DNA of 64,000 bases, from assembly GCA_942493235.1 (NCBI GenBank), contig OW818676.1, positions 4,092,001 through 4,156,000 on the forward strand. Reading direction: 5' to 3'. The first letter of the stretch is position 1, and each line of letters begins with the position of its first letter. Below the pieces are notes generated by a model. That model did not search any database, was not told the origin of the DNA, and saw only the letters and a list, made by a program, of their open reading frames with translations. Both the position numbers and the translations under genes were made by a program. Positions 27,991-35,190 of the stretch are shown piece by piece. This DNA comes from ENR-C587 sp942493235 (lineage in GTDB: Bacteria; Bacteroidota; Ignavibacteria; Kapaibacteriales; UBA2268).

Positions 27991-29436
27991 TTACCCAACA
28001 CTACCCTCTAAACTGACGGCAAGCAATTTCTGAGCTTCGACCGCAAACTCCATTGGTAATTGATTTAAAACTTCTTTTGCATATCCGTTTACAATCAAAC
28101 CGACGGCATCTTCTTTGGAAATCCCGCGTTGAGTACAGTAAAACATGATATCCTCAGAAATTTTAGAAGTGGTGGCTTCGTGTTCTACTGTAGCTGTCTT
28201 ATTTTCTACTTCAAGATACGGGAAGGTATGAGCACCGCATTTATCACCGAGAAGTAACGAATCGCATTGAGAATAATTACGAGCATTAAGTGCATTTTTG
28301 CCGACACGTACTAATCCGCGATAGCTATTCTGACTCCTACCTGCCGAAATACCTTTGGAGACGACACGGCTTTTTGTATTTTTACCCAGATGTATCATCT
28401 TTGTACCTGTGTCTGCTTGCTGATAATTATTAGTCAGTGCTACAGAATAAAACTCGCCGATTGAATTATCCCCCTTTAGAATGGTGCTCGGATATTTCCA
28501 AGTAATAGCCGAACCGGTCTCTACTTGAGTCCAAGATATTTTCGAATTATCACCGTCGCAAAGTCCGCGTTTTGTAACAAAATTGAAAATACCACCCTTA
28601 CCCTCTTTATCTCCCGGATACCAATTCTGAACTGTGGAATATTTGATTTCGGCACCTTTTAACGCTATTAATTCCACTACTGCAGCATGCAATTGATTTT
28701 CATCTCGTACTGGAGCGGTACACCCCTCCAGATAGCTAACATAACTGCCTTCATCTGCAATTATCAAAGTACGTTCAAACTGTCCGGTCTGAGAAGCATT
28801 TATACGGAAATATGTTGACAGCTCCATCGGGCAACGTGTGTTTTTCGGGATATAGCAGAAAGACCCATCACTGAAAACAGCAGCATTCAATGCCGAATAG
28901 TAATTATCGGAATATGGCACTACCGACCCCAGATACTTCTCAATCAAATCGGAATGCTCTCGTATAGCTTCACTCATCGAACAGAAAATTATACCCAATT
29001 CCGAGAGCTTATCTTTAAAAGTTGTTGCTACCGATACACTATCCATAACCGCATCCACTGCTATTCCGGATAGCATAGCTTGTTCGGCAAGTGGAATACC
29101 CAATTTGTCAAATGTCTTTTTTATTTCCGGGTCCATCTCGTCGATAGTATTCGGACCTGTCTTTTTCTTTGGAGCTGCATAATAGTATAAGTCCTGATAA
29201 TCAATTTCAGGGACTTTTAATTTTGCCCAAGTGGGGGTCTTCATCTTTAGCCAGTATCTATAGCTTTTCAGTCTCCATTCAAGCATAAAGGCAGGCTCGC
29301 CCTTTTTCTGAGAAATCAGTTTGATAACGTCCTCGTTGAGCCCCTTTGGGAATTCTTCTAATTCTACATCACTTACAAAGCCATATTTATAATCGCTTTG
29401 GGTTAATTCGTCAACAATATTTGTATCTTGTGCCAT
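27991..29436 (-). CDS. sufB: Fe-S cluster assembly protein SufB
   Basis: SufB is the cluster-building scaffold subunit of SufBC2D. The 481-residue length fits. Typical motifs are FMLEWRLKSYRYWLKMKTP near the N terminus, AVFSDGSFCYIPKNTRCPMELSTYF, GSYVSYLEGCTAPVRDENQLH, the beta-helix segment VQNWYPGDKEGKGGIYNFVTK (read here with IFNFVTK), YRGLVRVGKNALNARNYSQCDSLL with the conserved active-site Cys, and HEATTSKISEDIMFYCTQRGI. It lies 23 bp after the Rrf2 regulator gene, so the operon order is rrf2-sufB-(ATPase, DUF4276-like remnant)-sufC-sufD. Confidence 0.97.
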   Translation of the reverse strand: MAQDTNIVDELTQSDYKYGFVSDVELEEFPKGLNEDVIKLISQKKGEPAFMLEWRLKSYRYWLKMKTPTWAKLKVPEIDYQDLYYYAAPKKKTGPNTIDEMDPEIKKTFDKLGIPLAEQAMLSGIAVDAVMDSVSVATTFKDKLSELGIIFCSMSEAIREHSDLIEKYLGSVVPYSDNYYSALNAAVFSDGSFCYIPKNTRCPMELSTYFRINASQTGQFERTLIIADEGSYVSYLEGCTAPVRDENQLHAAVVELIALKGAEIKYSTVQNWYPGDKEGKGGIFNFVTKRGLCDGDNSKISWTQVETGSAITWKYPSTILKGDNSIGEFYSVALTNNYQQADTGTKMIHLGKNTKSRVVSKGISAGRSQNSYRGLVRVGKNALNARNYSQCDSLLLGDKCGAHTFPYLEVENKTATVEHEATTSKISEDIMFYCTQRGISKEDAVGLIVNGYAKEVLNQLPMEFAVEAQKLLAVSLEGSVG

Positions 29437-29459
29437 ATTCTACCTATATATTGTATTAT

Positions 29460-29885
29460 TTATTTCATATTTATTAACTGAAAAACTGTAATATCATCAA
29501 ATACTTGCATAATCTTATTTTGAATCTGCATAAACGGCTTACGCATTGAGCAGTTGTCTGCCCTTGAACACGCATCTTGTGCCAGATTTTCCAAGCAATC
29601 GACTATCGGAATTATATCCTTATTCTCTACTGCTTGTATCACTTCCTTAATTGTAATGTCTTCCAATGGCACCAAGAGTTCATACCCTCCGCCTTTACCC
29701 TTTTTGGAAGTAATAATATGGTTATTCTTTAACAGTTGTAATACCTTTGATAAAAATTCAAATTCAATATTAAGTTTATCAGATAATACCTTAGCCGTAA
29801 TTAGCTCGCCCTTAATAGAAGAAATGTATTCTAAAGATAAGACTGCATACTCAACTTTTTTTGATATTCTTAACATATTATACAT
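29460..29885 (-). CDS. Rrf2-family regulator of the suf operon (SufR/IscR-like)
   Basis: This protein of 141 residues (138 if started at the ATG at 29876, giving MLRISKKVEYAVLSL) has the Rrf2 winged helix: TAKVLSDKLNIEFEFLSKVL as the recognition region and KKGKGGGYELLVPLEDITI as the wing. Three cysteines follow (DCLENLAQDACSRADNCSMR, spacing C-x8-C-x5-C), suited to bind an Fe-S cluster as in IscR and related sensors. As first gene of the suf operon it most likely represses or activates the operon according to cluster status. The operator should lie in 29886-30080, where I see no unambiguous palindrome. Confidence 0.92.
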   Translation of the reverse strand: MYNMLRISKKVEYAVLSLEYISSIKGELITAKVLSDKLNIEFEFLSKVLQLLKNNHIITSKKGKGGGYELLVPLEDITIKEVIQAVENKDIIPIVDCLENLAQDACSRADNCSMRKPFMQIQNKIMQVFDDITVFQLINMK

Positions 29886-30082
29886 TATATTTATTTATAG
29901 TTTGTATTTAGACGAGTGCATAATACGACTATTGTAATCGTATTTAGATTTTTTTAATTGGTAAAATTATGAATTGAGAAAATGATTTGGGATTTTTGTA
30001 ATATAACTAACTACATCAAATTTATATAAACATATCTGTGGCTATAGCTTCGCCAAATACAAGAAATGAAATTATTCGTTTA

Positions 30083-30122
30083 TAATAAATGCCCCCAATA
30101 CACTAATTGAGGACATTTATTA
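30083..30122 (-). terminator. Long hairpin downstream of nuoC
   Basis: TAATAAATGCCCCCAAT pairs with ATTGAGGACATTTATTA (17 positions, 2 mismatches) around a 6-nt loop, 14 bp after the nuoC stop. It separates nuoC from the suf operon promoter region. The T-tract after it is weak, so termination is inferred from position and stem length. Confidence 0.55.
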
Positions 30123-30135
30123 TTTAATATTTCAA

Positions 30136-30666
30136 TTATACTATTTCGCCGTATTTCTCGGGGTATTGAGGTAACGGCAATGAGTCCGGCACCCCCATCA
30201 GCGGGAAATCTTTTCTGAGTGGATATAATGGCTCTCCACTGATTGGGTCTGTAAAATCATCAGGCATATAGAAACGTCTTAATCCCGGATGCCCAGTAAA
30301 TTTAATACCATACATGTCAAAAGTCTCTCGCTCATACCAATTTGCGGAGTCCCATATCCCTGTCAGGCTCGGAATTTCACATTTGTGAATATCGACCGGC
30401 ACTTTAAGTCTCAATCGAGATTTATATTCATTTGAATATAAGAAATAAACAACTTCAAATCTATTTTCATCTTTAAGCCAATCAATAGCAGTAACATCCA
30501 TAAGCATATCGTATTTAAGTGCTGGATTAGTTTTTAATTCCTCGCATACCTTTAGCAACTCATCTTTTTTGATAATAAAACTTGTCTGCTGCCGATGCTC
30601 ATAAATTTCTAATTCGGGTGCTAAACTTTTGACTATTTCAATGGCTTGAACTCTATTTTTCAGCAT
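30136..30666 (-). CDS. nuoC: NADH-quinone oxidoreductase subunit C (solitary)
   Basis: NuoC (the 30-kDa subunit) belongs to the peripheral arm of respiratory complex I, where with NuoD it lies near the quinone site. The 176-residue protein carries the family signature ANWYERETFDMYGIKFTGHPG, then LRRFYMPDDF and a C-terminal YPLRKDFPLMG, and an N-terminal region matching the family (YDMLMDVTAIDWLKDENRFEVVYFLYS). NuoC genes normally lie between nuoB and nuoD; here the neighbours are the suf operon and an orphan phage-like gene. The other nuo genes must be elsewhere. The intact motifs argue that the gene is functional. Confidence 0.95.
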   Translation of the reverse strand: MLKNRVQAIEIVKSLAPELEIYEHRQQTSFIIKKDELLKVCEELKTNPALKYDMLMDVTAIDWLKDENRFEVVYFLYSNEYKSRLRLKVPVDIHKCEIPSLTGIWDSANWYERETFDMYGIKFTGHPGLRRFYMPDDFTDPISGEPLYPLRKDFPLMGVPDSLPLPQYPEKYGEIV

Positions 30667-30878
30667 ATTATACCATTATGTTTATGTAAATATTATTTGA
30701 AAAGGAAATCTCATTTGTGCTTCCTTTCCAGAATTGACGTTATAATATTAGTATTTATTTTTCAATATATTTAAAATTCTTTTTATTATAATTTGCTTTT
30801 CTAATCATTTTATAAATATTATTTTTTGAACTTATTTAATCAATTTTAGTCAATTTTCAAACAATACGGAGAACAAAA

Positions 30879-31370
30879 ATGCAGACTTGGGACAAACAGA
30901 CAAGCGAATCAAATCAGGCTTTTGCCATTTATAGCTTCTACAGAGATAATATTGAATATCGAAATCCTGAATTATTGGCAGAAATTACAAATAAAAACAA
31001 ATCAGTAATTAAAAAATGGATTTCTCAATATAATTGGGCTTCACGCTGCACGGACTACGATAAATTCATTCAAAATAAAAACAACAATTCGGTAGATAAC
31101 CAGAAATTCAATGAATTAAAGCAGACCATAGACAAACTTCAGACTATGCTCAAAGACAAAATTAATGAACAGTTCGAGGGAATTGAAACTGCCAAAATTG
31201 ATGACCTGATTAAACTGATTACTAATTTGAATAAATTAGCCATAGATATGGAAAAGACCAATACCAGCGACACATCACTGATTAATAATGAGTATGTCAA
31301 GAAAATCAGAGCCAATCCCAAAGCTATGAAAGCATTTTATGAGTTTATCAGAATTTCGGAGATAGACTAA
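30879..31370 (+). CDS. Orphan terminase-small-subunit-like protein
   Basis: This 163-residue protein starts at ATG 30879 behind a GGAG motif. Its N-terminal 65 residues (MQTWDKQTSESNQAFAIYSF, then RNPELLAEITNKNKSVIKKW and YNWASRCTDYDKF) follow the pattern seen in small terminase subunits of phages: an acidic/aromatic opening, a helix-turn-helix and a W..R...Y segment. The middle (about 70-120) is predicted helical/coiled coil. The end has NPKAMKAFYEFIRI, also common in that family. In a phage it would bind DNA and load the large terminase. No other phage gene is near, so it is either a lone prophage relic or a co-opted DNA-binding protein. Conservation of the frame favours a real gene. Confidence 0.7.
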   Translation: MQTWDKQTSESNQAFAIYSFYRDNIEYRNPELLAEITNKNKSVIKKWISQYNWASRCTDYDKFIQNKNNNSVDNQKFNELKQTIDKLQTMLKDKINEQFEGIETAKIDDLIKLITNLNKLAIDMEKTNTSDTSLINNEYVKKIRANPKAMKAFYEFIRISEID

Positions 31371-31419
31371 TGTAAACCGATTTTTGAATTGGGGTTTGGG
31401 GTTGGGGTAATAGTGAATT

Positions 31420-31452
31420 AGATATGCCATATCTGGCAGTTATGGCATATCT
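31420..31452. repeat. Perfect 12-bp inverted repeat
   Basis: AGATATGCCATA and TATGGCATATCT are exact complements around TCTGGCAGT, 50 bp after the terminase-like gene. Each arm itself contains the near-palindrome ATATGCCATAT. It could be a terminator without T-tract or a binding site. Confidence 0.65.
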
Positions 31453-31478
31453 AAGAGGGTATAATTCCACTTTTATTC

Positions 31479-31695
31479 TACCAATATTCAACATCTAACG
31501 ATGTTGGAAGAGCAACCTTACTAAGCAGAGCGTAGGAAGGAGGCGTGCAAATTCCTACTTCCTACTTTCCTACTTTCCACTTCCTACTTCCTACTTCCCA
31601 CTTCCTACTTTCAACTTTATAACTTTATAAACTATATAACTTCCCGAACCCCGAGCCCCTATCCCCGAACCCTTACTACCACAAAAAATAGCGAA
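31479..31695. repeat. Long intergenic element with TAAC-loop hairpin (31489-31506), pyrimidine-rich tract and AATAGCGAA end
   Basis: It opens with CCAATATT and the perfect 7-bp hairpin CAACATC-TAAC-GATGTTG, then a unique block (about 31507-31553), a tract of repeated CTTCCTACTTT/CTTCCTA units (31553-31615), a CCCGAACCCCGAGCCCCTAT block and the end AAAAAATAGCGAA. The stretch 31500-31553 and the CCCGAACCCC block recur inverted at 48056-48150 with only a few changes. It fills most of the 395-bp spacer 31371-31765. Confidence 0.75.
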
Positions 31696-31765
31696 GAGCC
31701 AAAAAAATAAAATTTACGGCAATTAAATCGAAAAGTAGCTTTGAATAAAATGATATAGCGAAAAT

Positions 31766-32863
31766 CTAATCTACTTTTATTGCAGTAATTTCAATATCTT
31801 CTCCGCTCCATCCGAGGTCAACAAATTTAAATTTTGGAGCGTCTTTTACATAATAAGAGCTTAGGTCTTTAAATATATTCAGCCCATTGCCGATAGCAAT
31901 CGGTGCATAGAATATTTTAAGCTCATCAATTAGATTTTTCTTTATGAATGAAGAAAATGTTTTTGAACCACCTTCAACTAAAAGGGAAGTAACAGAATAT
32001 TTATCTGCAAGAATAGAGAGAATACTTTCAAGGTGAAGAAAGCCGTTATCATCAACTTCAACGGGGATAATTGAAACACCTGCCAATTTCATGTTATAGG
32101 CTTTACGCAACTTAGAAGCATTTGCCGAGCAGAATACAATAGTGTTTTTCCGGTCTTCATCTTTAAATAATTCCAATTCCAAAGGAGTGGAAAGGTGCGA
32201 ATCCAATAGAATTCTTTTGGGATTTCTTCCGACTATATTTCTAACATTAAGCTTAGGATTATCTTTCTGAGCGGTAATTTCACCAACTAATACGGCATCG
32301 ACTTCAGAGCGTAATTGATGAACTCTTCTACGGCTTTCTTCGCCGGTTATCCATTTTGAATTCCCACTGTAAGTAGCTATCTGTCCGTCAATTGAGATAC
32401 CTGCCTTAGCAATAATATACGGTATATTCTTGGTCATATACTTGAAAAAGTATCTGTTTAGGCAATTACAGGCATCAGCCATTATATTGACTTCAACTTC
32501 TATACCGGCACTTCTCAACAATTCTATACCTTTACCACTTACCAAAGGATTCGGGTCTTGAGTACCGATTACTACTTTAGAGAATTTTTTTTCAATCAGT
32601 AAATTAGCACAGGGTGGAGTTTTGCCAAAATGTGAACAGGGCTCTAAATTGACAACCATAGTAGCACCGGTAAAATCAATATTCCCTGCATTTGCTATTG
32701 CTTCGACCTCGGCATGTGCTGACCCATATTTTTTATGCCAGCCCTCTGAAATTACTTCGTCATTTTTGATAATTAAAGCACCGACTAAAGGATTAGGACT
32801 GACGTATCCGGCACCTTTTTTGGCTAAATTAATAGCTCTTATCATTAACTCTTCACTTTTCAC
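31766..32863 (-). CDS. ribD: Bifunctional riboflavin biosynthesis deaminase/reductase RibD
   Basis: RibD deaminates the pyrimidine product of GTP cyclohydrolase II and then reduces its ribose side chain. The 365-residue protein has the zinc deaminase domain first: His50 and Glu52 in AHAEVEAI, Cys76 and Cys85 in PCSHFGKTPPC. The reductase domain follows from about residue 145 (KAGISIDGQIATYSGNSKWI, RSEVDAVLVGEITAQKDNP, LLVEGGSKTFSSF). The GTG at 32863 is preferred because MKSEELMIRAI aligns with other RibD starts; it overlaps the stop of the upstream lipoprotein gene by GTGA, indicating translational coupling. Other rib genes are not in the window. Confidence 0.95.
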   Translation of the reverse strand: MKSEELMIRAINLAKKGAGYVSPNPLVGALIIKNDEVISEGWHKKYGSAHAEVEAIANAGNIDFTGATMVVNLEPCSHFGKTPPCANLLIEKKFSKVVIGTQDPNPLVSGKGIELLRSAGIEVEVNIMADACNCLNRYFFKYMTKNIPYIIAKAGISIDGQIATYSGNSKWITGEESRRRVHQLRSEVDAVLVGEITAQKDNPKLNVRNIVGRNPKRILLDSHLSTPLELELFKDEDRKNTIVFCSANASKLRKAYNMKLAGVSIIPVEVDDNGFLHLESILSILADKYSVTSLLVEGGSKTFSSFIKKNLIDELKIFYAPIAIGNGLNIFKDLSSYYVKDAPKFKFVDLGWSGEDIEITAIKVD

Positions 32864-33699
32864 TTAGTCGGTCTCCATTCTAAAATTGTTTGAATAATAT
32901 GTGGCTTAGGTATGCTCGGTATAACAAGCAATACTGTATAATCTCCCTGTGGGAGTTTTTTATAATAATTATCTTTTCCGTTCCAAGTATATTGATATAT
33001 GTATCTATCTCCGATTTCGGAAGGCAGCACCTGCTTAATAACTTGGAAATAATTCATATTGTTATTTGAAGCGAAAATCGGTTTACCTGATTTATTTAAT
33101 ATTTCAATTCTTAGCAATTCGGAACTTGGCAGATATTCTTTATTTTCAACATATATTCTTTTTGCATCCACTGAAAAAACCACGTTAGAATCATTGATTA
33201 TATTTATTGAAGGAGTAAGTAGTAGCGAAGTCTTTTCTTTATCAATACCGGATAGTGCAATCTGATTAATAGGTATTGTTTCTGAATAATGAACTTTGGG
33301 AGTACAAAATACAAAATTAAAATTTAAAGTATTTGCACTAATTACTTTTGGTTTATTCCAATTAATAATTGAATTAAAATTGAAATAAGCATTATTTTTA
33401 TCAATTGGCAATACATCTTTTTTAAATTCGAGTGTTTCGGCACTGTCTATAAGATTATCTTCTGCATAAATGTAGGCTTTAATTCGCTCTATATTATTAA
33501 TAAATATATTTTGTTTGTCAATTTCATTGATTTCTCTTAAACCAAAAGATAGGGTAATACTGTCTGAGTCAGCATTTAAATTATAAGTAGGTTTGACAGG
33601 CATATTTTCTACGGGTTTGTAAATAATTTTATTACCGGAGCATGAAATTAGCAGTAATATCGGCAAAAGAAATACTAACGGTAGAAGACATCTTTTCAT
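32860..33699 (-). CDS. Lipoprotein of unknown function coupled to ribD
   Basis: This 279-residue protein has a lipoprotein signal (MKRCLLPLVFLLPILLLISC, lipobox LISC with Cys20). The rest looks beta-rich, ending in a segment like a FlgD/FN3-type fold (YQYTWNGKDNYYKKLPQGDY followed by TVLLVIPSI). That ending resembles the last strands of FlgD-like Ig domains. Its stop overlaps the ribD start, so the two are translated together, though no functional link to riboflavin synthesis is evident. I do not recognise a named family. Confidence 0.75.
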   Translation of the reverse strand: MKRCLLPLVFLLPILLLISCSGNKIIYKPVENMPVKPTYNLNADSDSITLSFGLREINEIDKQNIFINNIERIKAYIYAEDNLIDSAETLEFKKDVLPIDKNNAYFNFNSIINWNKPKVISANTLNFNFVFCTPKVHYSETIPINQIALSGIDKEKTSLLLTPSINIINDSNVVFSVDAKRIYVENKEYLPSSELLRIEILNKSGKPIFASNNNMNYFQVIKQVLPSEIGDRYIYQYTWNGKDNYYKKLPQGDYTVLLVIPSIPKPHIIQTILEWRPTK

Positions 33700-33824
33700 A
33701 AAATATTTTCAATAAGTGAGAAAAACTAATTTTATTCATTGATAAATAAAACAAACAAATAAGTATAATGAAAAACGAAATTCTGAAACAATATTGTAAC
33801 TAATGTGTCTATATTTTTGATTTT

Positions 33825-34961
33825 GTGAAAATATTTGTAAATAGTATGACAATATTTAGTTTTAATAGCTATCATTTTAATAAATTTGAGCACTTTTGCC
33901 GTATCTTCGGCGATATTAATTATCAAGATGTATTATTTGTAAATATTTATATATCTAAAGAGTTAGATGATGAGCTGTATAAAAGTAAAATCAAGGTATT
34001 GTTTGAACCCGTTGCCGGCAACTTGATTTTTAATATTATTCCTCAATATTTAGTTGATAGTGCTATTGCTTTAGAGCTTATTTCAATAAATGAAACGAAG
34101 AATATCGAAAAGAGTACTTATAAAAATAATCAAATAATAAGAAGAGAGTCCGATGATTACGCTATTATTGGATTTAATATTGACTATAGTAATGAAAACA
34201 GCTCTAATGAATCCGCTAAGAACGCATTTTTAGATTTCAGATTTCTGAAAAACCATTGCAGTGGAAATATTGGCAAGCTAACGAGGCAATGGAACTATAT
34301 CGGAAATATAAATTATACCGACGGCAAGTTAAGCAATTATAATATCTTTAATTATCACAGATTCTCTGCATATAGCCAGTCTTTTATCAACGATTATCCG
34401 GCTGCTACCGGCATCGGTGCCGAATGCACCGGTCTGATGGTTCAAGGTATTTGCATTGATTCAAGATATTTGACGAGTATATCTATAGAGAATCCAGAAC
34501 AGATTCCGGCTTATAATTACTCGGATAACATATTATATTCTAATCCGGCATATCGCTCTATGCCACCACTATTTTCGAGAGCAAGATTACTGCTATTAAA
34601 TAATATCCCGATAGAAATGTTTATCTCCGGTACTGCTTCAATTAACGGAGAAACAACTATTTCCGAACAGGATATTAAGATGCAGACGCATAAAACTATT
34701 GAAAATATCAAAAAGTTGATTTCTGTTGATAATTTGATCGATCATCTTCAAAATCATTGCATTGAAAAGAGGATAATTAATTCAAAAATCAACTACATCA
34801 GAGTATATATTAAAAATGCCGATGATTATCTTTTAGTGAAAGAAATTGTCGAAAAAGAATTAAATAATATTCCGGCTTTGTATGTTCAAGCCGATGTATG
34901 TCGAGATAATCTACTTGTAGAAATCGAGGGATTTGCAAGCATTGATGCGTTGGCTGATTAG
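33825..34961 (+). CDS. Chorismatase-family protein (FkbO/Hyg5/XanB2-like)
   Basis: This 378-residue protein carries the marks of the chorismatase family: GKLTRQWNYIGNIN, a YNIFNYHRFSAYSQSFI segment, YPAATGIGAECTGLMVQGIC and a C-terminal RidA-like part FISGTASINGETTISEQD with THKTIENIKKLI. Known members split chorismate to pyruvate and either a cyclohexadiene diol (FkbO) or 3-/4-hydroxybenzoate (Hyg5, XanB2). The product cannot be assigned without active-site comparison. The start is GTG 33825 (ATG 33846 is an alternative). It stands alone between ribD's lipoprotein and an M13 peptidase, with no visible aryl-polyene, xanthomonadin or polyketide genes. Confidence 0.82.
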   Translation: MKIFVNSMTIFSFNSYHFNKFEHFCRIFGDINYQDVLFVNIYISKELDDELYKSKIKVLFEPVAGNLIFNIIPQYLVDSAIALELISINETKNIEKSTYKNNQIIRRESDDYAIIGFNIDYSNENSSNESAKNAFLDFRFLKNHCSGNIGKLTRQWNYIGNINYTDGKLSNYNIFNYHRFSAYSQSFINDYPAATGIGAECTGLMVQGICIDSRYLTSISIENPEQIPAYNYSDNILYSNPAYRSMPPLFSRARLLLLNNIPIEMFISGTASINGETTISEQDIKMQTHKTIENIKKLISVDNLIDHLQNHCIEKRIINSKINYIRVYIKNADDYLLVKEIVEKELNNIPALYVQADVCRDNLLVEIEGFASIDALAD

Positions 34962-35190
34962 TTTACAAATGCTCAGAAATTAGTTGCTTGTAGTTAGTGT
35001 TGCTTATGCTCAGCGAAGGAATGAAGAGAAAATATTTTGATTACCCCTCAATTTAGCCAAATACTATGCTGAAAATAATATTTATTCTTATTGAAACTAA
35101 TTCAATAGTATTTCGTATTTTCTATTTGATTATTAATTATAATAATTATTTAAGTGCGTCTAATTTTTATTATTTTAAGGGATATATATT

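Noticed and set aside
31553..31615. Possible CRISPR array because of short repeated units
   Set aside because: Units are 7-11 bp with no unique spacers of constant length and no cas genes nearby; it is a simple pyrimidine repeat.
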